NCBI GenBank assembly: GCA_016718655.1
Contig: JADKCV010000040.1
Span: 1-38,910, forward strand
Reading direction: 5' to 3'
DNA length: 38,910 nt
From: Flavobacteriales bacterium
GTDB taxonomy: Bacteria; Bacteroidota; Bacteroidia; Flavobacteriales_F; PHOS-HE28
The position numbers were made by a program, and so were the translations under genes. The notes under the pieces were generated by a model. The model worked only from the letters and a program-made list of their open reading frames with translations. It was not told the origin of the DNA and searched no databases. Position 1 is the first letter of the stretch. Each line of letters starts with the position of its first letter. Shown here one piece after another: positions 1 through 9,936 of this stretch.

Positions 1-3000
1 GGCCCACCACTGGCGACGAGCACGGTGCCGTCCTCATTGCGGATCTCCCAGGTGGTCTGGTCGGGGTTGCCGTCGGTCTGGAATTCCAGGGTCACATCGG
101 TGCAGGGCCCATCGGCCACACAAGCCACGGAACCCACGGTGCTGGTCTCCCCGTTGGGGGCAGGCCAGGCAGGAGGTCTGAGCGACGGAGGGATTGTAGG
201 TGTTGACCGGGCAGAGGTCGCACGCCACCTGACCCAAGTTGGCCGAGAAGCTGCCTGGGGGGCAAGCGCTGCAAGCGGTGGCGGCCGTGGTGTTGTTCGC
301 ATATCCGGCCGCGCAAATTGTGCGCAGGCGATGGAGACGTGACATCACTAAACGTACCCGCCGCAGGCGAGACAACCAGTGGCCCGCGGTCGTTGGGTTG
401 TAGTATCCCGCTGCCCGGCTCTGGCGTTCGATCGGTGGTCACAGCACCGACGTGCCCGCGACACGGGCGAGGGCAACCGGTGCCCGCTGTCGTTGGTTGA
501 AATATCCCGGAGCACAACTCTGGCGTTCGATCGATCCGGTCACCGCACACAGAGGTGCCTGCACTGCACGCGTTTGCACGATAACGGCTCCGGAAGCTGT
601 CGCTGAAATAACCCGCGGCACAAGCGGGCTGATCGATACCATCGGGGCAATGTCTGAACCCGGCGGGCGGGTCTTGCGGGCCGTGGTCGCATCGTTGCCA
701 TCCATGTCGGTGATGGTTTGCGTAGTACCCCAATGCGCAGGCGCCACGTGTTCACATCGAAGTTGACGGTGCCGTCCACTGCGAATGGGCAGCCGTCGAT
801 GCAGTCCGGCCGTACCGTCCACATCGGTGTCCGAATCAGCCCGCCACGGCCGCAGACGCGGTACGATGCTGTTGGCATCGTTCGGGCAAAGGTCAACAAG
901 TCAACGGTGCCATCGTGTCGCACTATCCACGTTGTCGCTCACCGTGAAGGGCGAAAGTTGGTGATGCCCGCGCGAGGACTGTGTAGGGATCGCCCCCTGT
1001 CGCTGCAGCAAGGCGCCGAACTCCGGGCGCTGCCGTTTGGCGAGCCACCGTGCTGCTCGCGTGTAAAGCCCGTGCCCTCTGACCAGCATTCCTGCGCTTG
1101 TACCCGTTGCATTGGTTCCCATGGCGACCGCTTCGTTGATGTGCGGTGGTCTGCTTACTGTGCGTGGTGAGCGGCGTCCTATGGGGTGTGCCCGCAGATC
1201 GCCGCTGCTACTCACACGGACTCCACACGCACGCTGAAGTCATCAGCCGTGCTGCCTGCGGTAAGCTGCACGTTCACTGGCAGGTAGCTCGTGGCGAGGC
1301 CGACCGGGTAGAGCACATTGGTGGCCGTATTGGGTACCCGGCGGCGCAAGATGCCGGTGCCGTTCGTTACGCAATAGTTCGCGGCCGTGCCACCGGTGAG
1401 CGTGGCACTTGTGCCGAGCAAGAGGTTGTTGTTGCCCAGCGTGATGCGTCCGCTCGTCAGTGTCAGGTTGGTGTTGATCGTCTGGGTGCCGCCCAGCGTG
1501 ACACCGTTCGCGTTGTTGATGGTGAGTGTGTTGATGGAGCCGCTGCCATCGAGCGTTTGCACCGCACTTCCAGCGAAGGGAAGGTTGGTGAGCGTTACGC
1601 TGCCGCTGTTGGTGAAGGAACTGCCGGTGAACGAGGTGATGGTACCAGCGAAGGTGCCCGCATTGGTCACCGCGCCGCCTACGACAGCCGGCGTGCTGAA
1701 GGTGAGTGCACGTCCCCCGCTCCAATGTTGGGCAGACCGGCATGCGAACTCGTGCTGCCGAAGGTCCACGCGCGTTCACGTTGACGCTACCGCCGCTGCT
1801 GTTGGTGAAGGTGGGAGGTCGTGAAGTTTCCGTACTGCGTGTGGTTCACGGCACCGCTGTTCACCACGGAACTGCAGTTGGCCCAAGCTGTCGAAGTTGA
1901 TGTTGAACACCCCTCCGGTGGCGTTCTGCGCTGCCGGTCCCCTATCCATGTTCCAGCGCCCCAGTTGATGGTGCCGCTGTTGGTGAGTGTGCTGTTGAGG
2001 GTCTTGTTGTTAGCGGTAGCCAGGGTAGCCGTAGCGCCCGCAGCCACCGTGAAGCCCGCCGGACCGGCGATCGTGCCGCTGTTCCACGTGAGGGTTCCGC
2101 CGGGGGCGATGGTGGTGCCGTTGCCCGTGGTGGTGTTCCAGATCGCGCCTACTTCAAGGAGCAGAATACTGGTGGTGTTGGTCCACGGGGTGTTCTGCGT
2201 AACGGTACTGCTTACGCTGAAGGTGCCCGCACCGGTGAATGCGGAACCGGCATTGAGGCTGCCGGCGGAGGTGACGAACAGCGTGCGCCCGGTGGGGATG
2301 TTCAGCGTGCCCGCGTTGGACCACGCCGTCGCGAAGGTCCACGTACCCGCGTTCACGTTGACGCTACCGCCGCTGCTGTTGGTGAAGGTGGTGGAGGTGG
2401 CAAAGTTCCCGCTGACGGTGTGGTTCACCGCGCCTGTATTCACCACGGGAACTTGCAATTGTCCGAAGCTGTCGAAGTTGATATTGAACACACCACCGGT
2501 GGCGTTCTGCACATTGCCGGTCCCTATCCATGTTCCAGCGCCCCAATTGATGGTGCCGCTGTTGGTGAGGTGCTGTTGAGCGTCTTGTTGCTTCCGGTAG
2601 CCAGGGTCGCCGTAGCGCCCGCAGCCACCGTGAAGCCCCTGGACCGGCGATCGTGCCGCCGTTCCACGTGAGCGTGCCGCCGGGGGCGATGGTGGTGCCG
2701 TTGCCCGTGGTGGTGTTCCAGATCGCGCCACCTTCAAGCAGCAGAACGGTGGTGGTGTTGGTCCACGGGATATTCTGCGTAACGGTACTGCTCACGCTGA
2801 ACGTTCCCACACCGGTGAAGGCGGAACCGGCATTGAGGCTACCGGCGAAGGTGACGAACAGCGTGCGCCCGGTGGGGATGTTCAGCGTGCCCGCGTTGGA
2901 CCACGCCGCCCCGAAGGTCCACGTACCCGCGTTCACGTTGACGCTACCCCCGCTGCTGTTGGTGAAGGTGGTGGAGGTGGTGAAGTTTCCGCTGCTTGAT

Positions 3001-3823
3001 GGTTCACCGCACCGCTGTTCACCACGGGAACTTGCAGTTGTCCGAAGCTGTCGAAGTTGATGTTGAACACACCACCGGTGGCGTTCTGCACGCTGCCGCT
3101 CCCTATCAATGTTCCAGCGCCCCAATTGATGGTGCCGCTGTTGGTGAGGGTGCTGTTGAGGGTCTTGTTGCTAGCGGTAGCCAGGGTGGCCGTAGCGCCC
3201 GCATCCATCGTGAAGCCCCCTGGACCGGCGATCGTACCGCTGTTCCACGTGAGCGTGCCGCCGGGGGCGATGGTGGTACCGTTGCCTAACGTGGTGTTCC
3301 ATGTCCCGAAGTCGACCACCAAGGCGATGCTGGTGTTCGTCCATGGGGTGTTTTGCGTAACGGTTCCACTCGCTATGGTCAAGCTGCCCCCACCACCAAT
3401 GGTGCCGGCATTCCAATTGAGCGGACCGCCGTTCAAACGCAACGCACCGGTCGTGCTTATCGAGCCACCGCTGAGGTTCAAGGATCCGTTCACGTCCAGG
3501 TCTATGCCCGCACCATCAGGCACCGTGAGGGTTCCGCTGGAGAGGGTGAGCGTGCCACCACTGGAAACGATCAGTTGATCAGCAGAGCGGTTGTCGATGA
3601 CCGTCACCACATGTCCTGGCATAATGGTGATGACACCGCTCAGGTCGGTCGGGGTCGCAAAAGCATCCACCCAGCCGGAACCGTTCCAGTAGAACCAGGT
3701 GCCGAGGGAGTTCCAGTCACCGGTCACTTTGCTGCGAAAGTCCCCAAGGGTCTGGGCCGTGAGGCCAGCGCTAAGGAGAAGGACCGCGCCGAGGGCGCAA
3801 AAGGATCGGATCGTTCGGGTCAT
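1..3823 (-). pseudogene. Large secreted T9SS-type repeat adhesin, frameshifted and cut by the window edge
   Basis: The start is the ATG at 3823, which opens a signal peptide (MTRTIRSFCALGAVLLLSAG, then LTAQ). An N-terminal autotransporter-like region follows, then about 2.7 copies of a 193-residue Asn/Thr/Gly-rich beta repeat. Next come a module ending SPFTVSDN (about 950) that is common in Bacteroidota exported proteins, a calcium-binding thrombospondin-3-like segment (DTDVDGT...DCIDGCP, about 780-840), and cysteine-rich GCC2/GCC3-like repeats (CSACPPGSF, CDLCPVNTY, about 160-640). At the window edge a segment reads TDVTLEFQTDGNPDQTTWEI. The reading frame changes at least eight times, mostly by single missing bases (for example near 3000, 2638 and 2573). 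Few internal stops arise from substitutions. I infer one intact cell-surface or secreted protein in the organism and consensus errors here. The expected T9SS sorting domain would lie beyond position 1. Confidence 0.75.
1764..3352 (-). repeat. Tandem 580-bp repeat inside the adhesin gene
   Basis: The same block recurs at a period of 580 bases: matching sequence starts near 1764, at 2341 and at 2921, and a partial copy runs to about 3352. Each unit encodes about 193 residues, including motifs such as TIAPGGTLTW, LTNSGTINWGAGTW and NAGTLNIPTGRTLF. The copies differ by scattered substitutions and by small deletions that change the frame. Alignment of the copies is what shows which bases are missing. 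Confidence 0.85.
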
Positions 3824-4121
3824 GGGTGGTTGGTGGCCCACTCGGGCCAAGGGTAGCGAAACAAGAAGGAGATGGGTTCGGACGTCATGACCCGGAAGTA
3901 GTACGGCTTCTTGGCCAATGTGAGCGGATGGCAATGATCACGCACTTGCCGGAGGAGGTTGTTCGGTGGTTGAGCGAAGGCGGATGTTCCCCTTGCGGCT
4001 ACGAACCAAACATGATCCCCACACTAACTCAAGTAAATAATCGTCATCCGCCTCATTGGAGGTCTGGAGGAGTGGCATCCTGCGTAAAGCACCTCGTTGT
4101 TCGGTCAAGAGCGCGGTGTTC

Positions 4122-4936
4122 TCAGTGCCCCAGGTTCATATCCACCACCGGGCGTACGAGGTCCACGTATTGCTTCGAGCGGCCACCCAGGTAGTATGCC
4201 AGATCTCGCAGCATGTGGCTTTCATCGTAGTAGCCGCATTGCAAGGCTATATCCAGGTCGAGCTTGCGCAGTTCCTTCATGCGCTGGTACGCGTAGTTGA
4301 AGCGTATGATGGAAGAGAAGGTTTTCGGGTTGGCACCAAGCTCGATGACCGACCGTCGTTCCAACTGGCGGATGGAAAGTCCGGCGTCTCCGCAAGTTCC
4401 GGCGTGGTCGCCTGCCCGTGTGTTGCGCGGATGTGCCGCTCCACGCGTTGCATAGCTGTTTCTCCCTCGCCCAATGCCCGGTCGATCATCTCAGCAAATG
4501 GGACCAGTGCAATGGCGCACCGTTGGGCCGGATCCGTTTCTCTTCAAGCGCCTTGCGTAGGTGCTCGTATCGGCCGGAGAGGAGCGGTTCCGGTGCCATG
4601 AAATGCTCGTTGAACGCGTTCACGGGCTTCCCGAAAAGGCGGTAGAAACCGCTGGGTAGGAAATTGAGCCCCCACCACATGCACGGGGCCTGCACTGCTC
4701 AAATAACGGGCGCGCTCTGGGAACATGGCCGGCGAACCCGATTACCCCACGGCAAGGACGTACCGTCCTCGGTATGGTACAAGGGGACTCCACTGAGGAT
4801 AATGGACAGCTTTATGTAACCGTCGGGCGCTAATCGCTCCGGAGGTACCGGCGCCATGAAATGCACATGCATCACGCGTGCCACATACGCATCGTAGGGG
4901 CGTCTCAGGAAGCAGAACGTGATAGTCCTTCACCAT
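4122..4936 (-). pseudogene. AraC-family transcriptional regulator (DUF6597-type sensor plus HTH), frameshifted
   Basis: Joined across frames, this gives a protein of about 270 residues. The N-terminal half has the look of the DUF6597-type sensor found in AraC regulators (YHVLLPETP, then LAPDGYIKLSIILSGVPLY). The C-terminal half is an HTH_18 DNA-binding domain (LERRSVIELGANPKTFSSII, then DIALQCGYYDESHMLRDLAY). The ATG at 4936 has GAGGA just upstream and is my preferred start. Reading requires about five frame changes in 815 bases, near 4895, 4725, 4665, 4490 and 4380. The protein would be a cytoplasmic activator or repressor, and its targets are unknown. It lies between the Na/Pi cotransporter fragment and the adhesin on the same strand. 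As with its neighbours, consensus error is more likely than true decay. Confidence 0.75.
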
Positions 4937-5078
4937 GTCCTCAATAGTACAGCATGCGATCCCAGCATCCGGCGTCTTGATCCGGACCACCCCAAGGGAT
5001 AGTGTCCGATCTTTCCGGACGGTGAAATAAGAGGACCCCTGGATACCGGTCAATACCCGATCGAGGGTATTTCGGCCG

Positions 5079-5580
5079 TTAGGGGATAACTTTGGTTATA
5101 GGCCGACGGCGCTCCATCAGAACTGGAACGGCCCATAAGGCCGGCGATGCCCGGCGGCGCCCATAGCCGAACGCACCCCACTGCGCGCCAGAATGCACTT
5201 CGGCCCACCTGCTGTAGGACGATCCCCACCAGCAAGGGAATGGCGCTCCATGCACCGACATCCAGTGCGACCAATTGACTGCTGAACGTGGTCCCGATGT
5301 TCGCCCCCAACACCACACCCAACGCGTTGCGGAAGGGCATCACACCGCTGTTCACCAGTACGATGGTGAGGATGATGACCGCAGAGGATGAATCCAGGAG
5401 CACCGTGACGATGGTACCCACGAGCACAGCGCTCCACGTGGTGGCCGTGTACCTGCCCAACCATGCTGCCAGCCGATCGGAAGCCAAGGAACGCAGTGCG
5501 CTCGACAATGCGTCCACTGCGGACAGGAAGATCGCCAGTCCGATCAGAACGAAAAGAAGGACGCTGAGCCAAGTAGGCAT
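5079..5580 (-). pseudogene. Na+/Pi cotransporter family protein, N-terminal part only
   Basis: The ATG at 5580 opens a hydrophobic protein with the Na_Pi_cotrans signature: a first membrane helix (WLSVLLFVLIGLAIFLSAVD), then TTWSAVLVGTIVTVLLDSSS and LVNSGVMPFRNALGVVLGAN followed by IGTTFSSQ. This repeat with its conserved SSSA and GANIGTT motifs is typical of the family, which moves phosphate or related anions with sodium across the inner membrane. The frame changes near 5170, and in the next frame a residual helix (ALWAVPVLMERRRPI) continues to a stop at 5079. Family members are usually 300-560 residues, so most of the second half is missing before the regulator gene begins. It is either a truncated remnant or a gene scrambled by consensus errors. 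Confidence 0.75.
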
Positions 5581-5658
5581 GTGTACAACAGTGCGCAAGG
5601 AAGGAAATGCAGGTTACCGGTACATGGTGCGTGTGTGAATGAAGTGTCGGAACGCAGA

Positions 5659-5687
5659 AGCGCCCCGGGCTTGTGGCCCGGGGCGCT
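5659..5687 (-). terminator. Strong hairpin, probable terminator of the TonB-receptor operon
   Basis: A perfect 12-bp stem (AGCGCCCCGGGC pairing with GCCCGGGGCGCT) encloses a 5-base loop and lies 21 bases past the stop at 5709. On the minus strand it is followed by TTCTG, so the T-tract is weak. Its position between the end of the secreted-protein operon and the Na/Pi gene supports a terminator role. Confidence 0.7.
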
Positions 5688-5708
5688 CCGCTATCATTCA
5701 AGATCCGC

Positions 5709-8700
5709 TTACGGCTGGATCATCAGACGCTCGGTGTACACGTTCGCGCCAGCGGTGAAGTTCACCAGGTACATGCCTGCGGCGAGTTCGCCGTTCAGGT
5801 CGATGACCGTGTTCACATTTCCGTCGGCCACTGCGATCGTGCGGGCGCTCACGCGCTTACCGCTCAGGTCGTAGATGTCCATGCTCACCGTGTTCACACC
5901 TTCCTCGATGGCGCTGAGGCTGAAGTTCAGCACATCGCCACGGTTCGGGTTGGGGAACATACGGAGTTCAGCAGCGTCGGCGATACCGGCGAAGTTCGCG
6001 CCGCCCAGTACAGCACCGGGAGCACCGATGGTCACTTGGCAAACAGGACCCCACACAGCAGCGTCCGTGCACCAGGTGGCACCGTTGTTCTTGCTCACAC
6101 GCACTTCCACATCGTAGGTCTCTCCGGCCAAGAGGGCACCGGTCACCCAGTTGAGTTGGAGGATGTAGTTGGTGGACGTACGAACCGCAACAACGCCTTC
6201 GTTGGGTTGGCTGAAGCGGAACTGGTAACGGTTCGCACCGCTCACAGGACGCGCGTAGATGTAGCTACCAGGAGCGAACGGACGGGTCACACCACAGCTG
6301 AAGGTGGATGCACCGGGGACGTTCATCAGCTGGGTCTGTGGGCAGGCAGCGAGCACTGGGTTGATCACCATGCGGCAAGCTGGACCGAAGGCGCCGTTCA
6401 AACCGTTCACACGGGCACGGACACGCACGTTCATCAGCACGTTGGCAGGGATCTGGCTGGAAACAGCCCAGTTGTTCACTTTCATGTGGCAGGCGCGGGT
6501 GGCGCTGGCAGGACCGAAGCCATCGCTGTTGGCGTGGTTGCGGAAACGACGGAAGCTGTAGCTGCCGTTCGGATCGAAGATCCAGAACTCGTAGCCATCA
6601 TCCGATTGGTTACCGACCAACCATTGTGCGCTGACAGCAGCGTTGGGGGCGGCCACCATGTACTGACCGTTCACCCAATCCAACTTGTCGCAGCTGGATG
6701 CGAGGAGACCATCGTTGCTCAGTGGCAGGCAGAAGGCCTGGTTGCCGCTGATGGCGCTCACGCTACCCGTGCTGAAGTTGGCTTTGTTGTCGATGATACG
6801 GGCATTGGTACCGCTCACGAGCAGTTCGTAGCCACCACCGACGATACCGTCACCGGCAGCATCGTTCACCACCAGACGGTAGCAACCTGCAGGTACGCAG
6901 AGCTCCTCGATGATCACAGCACCCATCATACCATCGTTGTAAGGTCCACCGGCTTCCACCACGGTAGCGGTACCGTCCTGGAGCAGGCTCCAGGAGGTCT
7001 GGCTGCCGAAGGCGTCCAAGGTGATGTTCAGGATGATGTTCTCGGTGCAGCCCGTGGGAACACCCACGCAATTGCAGTTCTGGTCGTAGGTATCGTTGAT
7101 CGTACCCACGTTGCCGTCGTTGCAGGCGGTGCCGGGGATGGTGACCGTGAGGATCAGGGTCTCCGTGGCGCAACCGTTCACGCTGGTGTAGGTACCGCTC
7201 TGGGTGTAGGTGGTCCCGTTCACTGCCCAGGTGTAGCTGGCGCAGGCCGTTTCCGTCGTGGTGTTGTTCGTGCTCGGCGTGATCGTCAGCACCAGGGTCT
7301 CCGTAGCGCAACCCACCACGTTGGTGTAGGTACCGCTGGCGGTGTAGGTGGTTCCGTTCACGGCCCAGGTGTAGCTGTCGCACTCGCTCACCGTCGTGGT
7401 GTTGTTCGTGCTCGGCGTGATCGTCAGCACCAGGGTCTCCGTGCTGCAACCGGTCACAGCCGTGTAGGTGCCGCTCTGGGTGTAGGTGGTTCCGTTCACG
7501 CTCCAGGTGAAGCTGTCGCAGGCGCTCTCCGTGGTGGTGTTGTTACCGCTCTGCAGGATCGTGAGCACCAAGGTCTCCGTAGCGCAACCCACCACATTGG
7601 TGTAGGTACCGCTCACGGTGTAGGTGGTTCCGTTCACAGCCCAGGTGTAGCTGTCGCACTCGCTCACCGTCGTGGTGTTGTTCGTGCTCGGCGTGATCGT
7701 CAGCACCAAGGTCTCCGTGCTGCAACCGGTCACGCTCGTGTAGGTACCGCTCACGGTGTAGGTGGTTCCGTTCACAGGCCAGGTGTACGTGTCGCAGGCG
7801 CTGATCGTGGTGGTGTTGTTACCGCTCTGCAGGATCGTCAGGACCAAGGTCTCCGTAGCGCAACCCACCACGTTGGTGTAGGTACCGCTGGCGGTGTAGG
7901 TGGTTCCGTTCACGGCCCAGGTGTAGCTGTCGCACTCGCTCACCGTCGTGGTGTTGTTCGTGCTCGGCGTGATCGTCAGCACCAGGGTCTCCGTAGCGCA
8001 ACCCACCACGTTGGTGTAGGTACCGCTGGCGGTGTAGGTGGTTCCGTTCACGGCCCAGGTGTAGCTATCGCAAGCGCTTTCCGTGGTGGTGTTGTTCGTG
8101 CTCGGCGTGATCGTCAGTACCAAGGTCTCCGTGCTGCAACCGGTCACGCTCGTGTAGGTGCCGCTCTGGGTGTAGGTGGTTCCGTTCACGCTCCAAGTGA
8201 AGCTATCGCAAGCGCTCTGCGTGGTGGTGTTGTTACCGCTCTGCAGGATCGTGAGCACCAAGGTCTCCGTAGCGCAACCCACCAGTTGGTGTGGTCCGCT
8301 CACGGTGTAGGTGGTTCCGTTCACGGCCCAGGTGTAGCTGTCGCACTCGCTCACCGTCGTGGTGTTGTTCGTGCTCGGCTGATCGTCAACCAGGGTCTCC
8401 GTAGCGCAACCCACCACGTTGGTGTAGGTACCGCTGGCGGTGTAGGTGGTTCCGTTCACGGCCCAGGTGTAGCTGTCGCACTCGCTCACCGTCGTGGTGT
8501 TGTTCGTGCTCGGCGTGATCGTCAGCACCAAGGTCTCCGTAGCGCAACCCACCACGTTGGTGTAGGTACCGCTGGCGGTGTAGGTGGTTCCGTTCACGGC
8601 CCAGGTGTAGCTGTCGCACTCGCTCACCGTGGTGGTGTTGTTCGTGCTCGGGGTGATCGTCAGCACCAGGGTCTCCGTAGCGCAACCGTTCACGCTCGTG

Positions 8701-9863
8701 TAGGTACCGCTCTGCGTGTAGGTCGTGCCGTTCACCGTCCATGTGTAGCTGTCGCATGCACTGATGGTGGTGGTATTGTTGGTGGAGGGGTTCACCAGGA
8801 CGTTGACGGAGGCTACAGCATTGGGTGCGCAACCGTTCGATGCCGTTACGGTGTAGGTTCCACTCGCAGCTACAGTGGCAGCAGCGATGGTCGGGTTCTG
8901 CGCAATGGAGCTGAACGAGTTCGGACCGCTCCAGCTGTAGGTGATCGTGGCGTCACCGGTGGCAGAGGCGTTCAGGTTCAATGCTTGACCAGCGCAGATG
9001 GGACCATTGCTGGTCGGGGCGCTGAGCACAGGAGCGTTGCAAGCGCTGGGGTAGGTCAGGAACGGGGATACCGATCCACCGGCCACCGGGTTCGCCCAGA
9101 AGTAGCTCTCGATGACGTTGTTGGGATCGGAGATGTCCACGTTCAGGTGGAAGGAGAACACACCGTCCGTGGTGAACTGACCGATCAGGATACGGTTGGT
9201 ACCAGCGGGATCCACACCCGTTCCAGCGGGCAGGGTCGCATAGGCATCATCGATCCAGGTGAAGGTGTTACCCGACCCGGTGAGGGCCGTGAAGTCCAGC
9301 GCACCGCTGAGGTTGGTGGTGAGCGCTGGCACCACTCCGGGGATGCTACCGTCGTTGCCGCTGAAGCCGGGGAACACACCGCAGGAGGTGAGGTCGCCGT
9401 TGGTATCAGCGGTACGAGGCACACCGACCTGGGCAGCGTTCGAACCCAGTGCACCGCAAGGGGAAGCACCACCGGCGGTACCGGTGGAACCCAAGGTGAT
9501 GTAGGAATCGAACAGGGTACCCGTGGAAGCACGACGCGTCTGGGCGGGGAATTCCGACCCGAAGTTGTCATCGTTCCAGAAGGTGGTGGTGGTCGAGAAA
9601 TCGGCCGCGTTGCCTGCATTGGTGCTATAGACCTGCAGGAAGCGGTAGTTGGGGGCCATGTCCACGTACACGCGGTACACTTTGGAACCGGCCACGATCG
9701 GGAAGGAGCTATTGCCCAGATCGTTGTTCAGGAGATCGGCGTCGGCTTGAGTGATGGTGTGGAACTCTTCCACGATCACCCCCTCGAGGCCTTGCGCCTT
9801 GGTGGACAGGCCCGTAAGGACCAATCCGGCACTGAGCAGGGTTGTACAGATCGACTTTTTCAT
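5709..9863 (-). CDS. Secreted T9SS type A cargo protein with twelve 46-residue Cys repeats
   Basis: The protein has 1384 residues, starting at the ATG at 9863 with a clear signal peptide (MKKSICTTLLSAGLVLTGLS, then TKAQ). Residues about 25-290 are the module shared with the three secreted paralogues upstream (VIVEEFHTI, YRVYVDMAPNY, RILIGQFTTDGVFSF). An Ig-like region follows, then twelve repeats of about 46 residues built on NNTTT..CDSYTW.VNGTTYT and a GC.TETLVLTI motif, each with two cysteines. The C-terminal third has DGxxDD/cysteine-containing beta domains and ends in a type A sorting domain (MFPNPNRGD, GKRVSARTIAV, AGMYLVNF, ERLMIQP). It would be exported by Sec, then T9SS, and anchored or released at the surface. 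It is the last gene of the minus-strand unit, separated from the beta-helix gene by a hairpin. Repeat four carries two net 3-base deletions that distort its sequence but keep the frame. The ligand is unknown. Confidence 0.9.
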   Translation of the reverse strand: MKKSICTTLLSAGLVLTGLSTKAQGLEGVIVEEFHTITQADADLLNNDLGNSSFPIVAGSKVYRVYVDMAPNYRFLQVYSTNAGNAADFSTTTTFWNDDNFGSEFPAQTRRASTGTLFDSYITLGSTGTAGGASPCGALGSNAAQVGVPRTADTNGDLTSCGVFPGFSGNDGSIPGVVPALTTNLSGALDFTALTGSGNTFTWIDDAYATLPAGTGVDPAGTNRILIGQFTTDGVFSFHLNVDISDPNNVIESYFWANPVAGGSVSPFLTYPSACNAPVLSAPTSNGPICAGQALNLNASATGDATITYSWSGPNSFSSIAQNPTIAAATVAASGTYTVTASNGCAPNAVASVNVLVNPSTNNTTTISACDSYTWTVNGTTYTQSGTYTSVNGCATETLVLTITPSTNNTTTVSECDSYTWAVNGTTYTASGTYTNVVGCATETLVLTITPSTNNTTTVSECDSYTWAVNGTTYTASGTYTNVVGCATETLVDDQPSTNNTTTVSECDSYTWAVNGTTYTVSGPHQLVGCATETLVLTILQSGNNTTTQSACDSFTWSVNGTTYTQSGTYTSVTGCSTETLVLTITPSTNNTTTESACDSYTWAVNGTTYTASGTYTNVVGCATETLVLTITPSTNNTTTVSECDSYTWAVNGTTYTASGTYTNVVGCATETLVLTILQSGNNTTTISACDTYTWPVNGTTYTVSGTYTSVTGCSTETLVLTITPSTNNTTTVSECDSYTWAVNGTTYTVSGTYTNVVGCATETLVLTILQSGNNTTTESACDSFTWSVNGTTYTQSGTYTAVTGCSTETLVLTITPSTNNTTTVSECDSYTWAVNGTTYTASGTYTNVVGCATETLVLTITPSTNNTTTETACASYTWAVNGTTYTQSGTYTSVNGCATETLILTVTIPGTACNDGNVGTINDTYDQNCNCVGVPTGCTENIILNITLDAFGSQTSWSLLQDGTATVVEAGGPYNDGMMGAVIIEELCVPAGCYRLVVNDAAGDGIVGGGYELLVSGTNARIIDNKANFSTGSVSAISGNQAFCLPLSNDGLLASSCDKLDWVNGQYMVAAPNAAVSAQWLVGNQSDDGYEFWIFDPNGSYSFRRFRNHANSDGFGPASATRACHMKVNNWAVSSQIPANVLMNVRVRARVNGLNGAFGPACRMVINPVLAACPQTQLMNVPGASTFSCGVTRPFAPGSYIYARPVSGANRYQFRFSQPNEGVVAVRTSTNYILQLNWVTGALLAGETYDVEVRVSKNNGATWCTDAAVWGPVCQVTIGAPGAVLGGANFAGIADAAELRMFPNPNRGDVLNFSLSAIEEGVNTVSMDIYDLSGKRVSARTIAVADGNVNTVIDLNGELAAGMYLVNFTAGANVYTERLMIQP
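7137..8790 (-). repeat. Twelve tandem 138-bp repeats
   Basis: Twelve direct in-frame units of about 138 bases lie inside the T9SS cargo gene. Two sub-types are visible: units beginning PSTNNTTT and units beginning QSGNNTTT, the latter being units 5, 8 and 10. Identity between neighbouring units is very high at the DNA level, which suggests recent duplication or gene conversion. Copy number may be unreliable in short-read assemblies. Confidence 0.95.
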
Positions 9864-9890
9864 GGGTTTGTTTTGAAGGGTGATGGGGCC

Positions 9891-9918
9891 GGCCCGCCTG
9901 GTAAGGTCCAGGCGGGCC
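9891..9918 (-). terminator. Hairpin between the beta-helix gene and the repeat-protein gene
   Basis: A perfect 11-bp stem (GGCCCGCCTGG with CCAGGCGGGCC) and a 6-base loop begin 19 bases after the stop at 9937. No T-run follows on the minus strand. It could be an attenuating terminator or an mRNA-stabilising stem rather than a full stop. Confidence 0.5.
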
Positions 9919-9936
9919 GCCCGCATCGATCGGGGT

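Noticed and set aside
7137..8790. 138-bp tandem repeats considered as a CRISPR or non-coding satellite
   Set aside because: The repeats are in frame with no unique spacers and lie within a protein with signal peptide and sorting domain.
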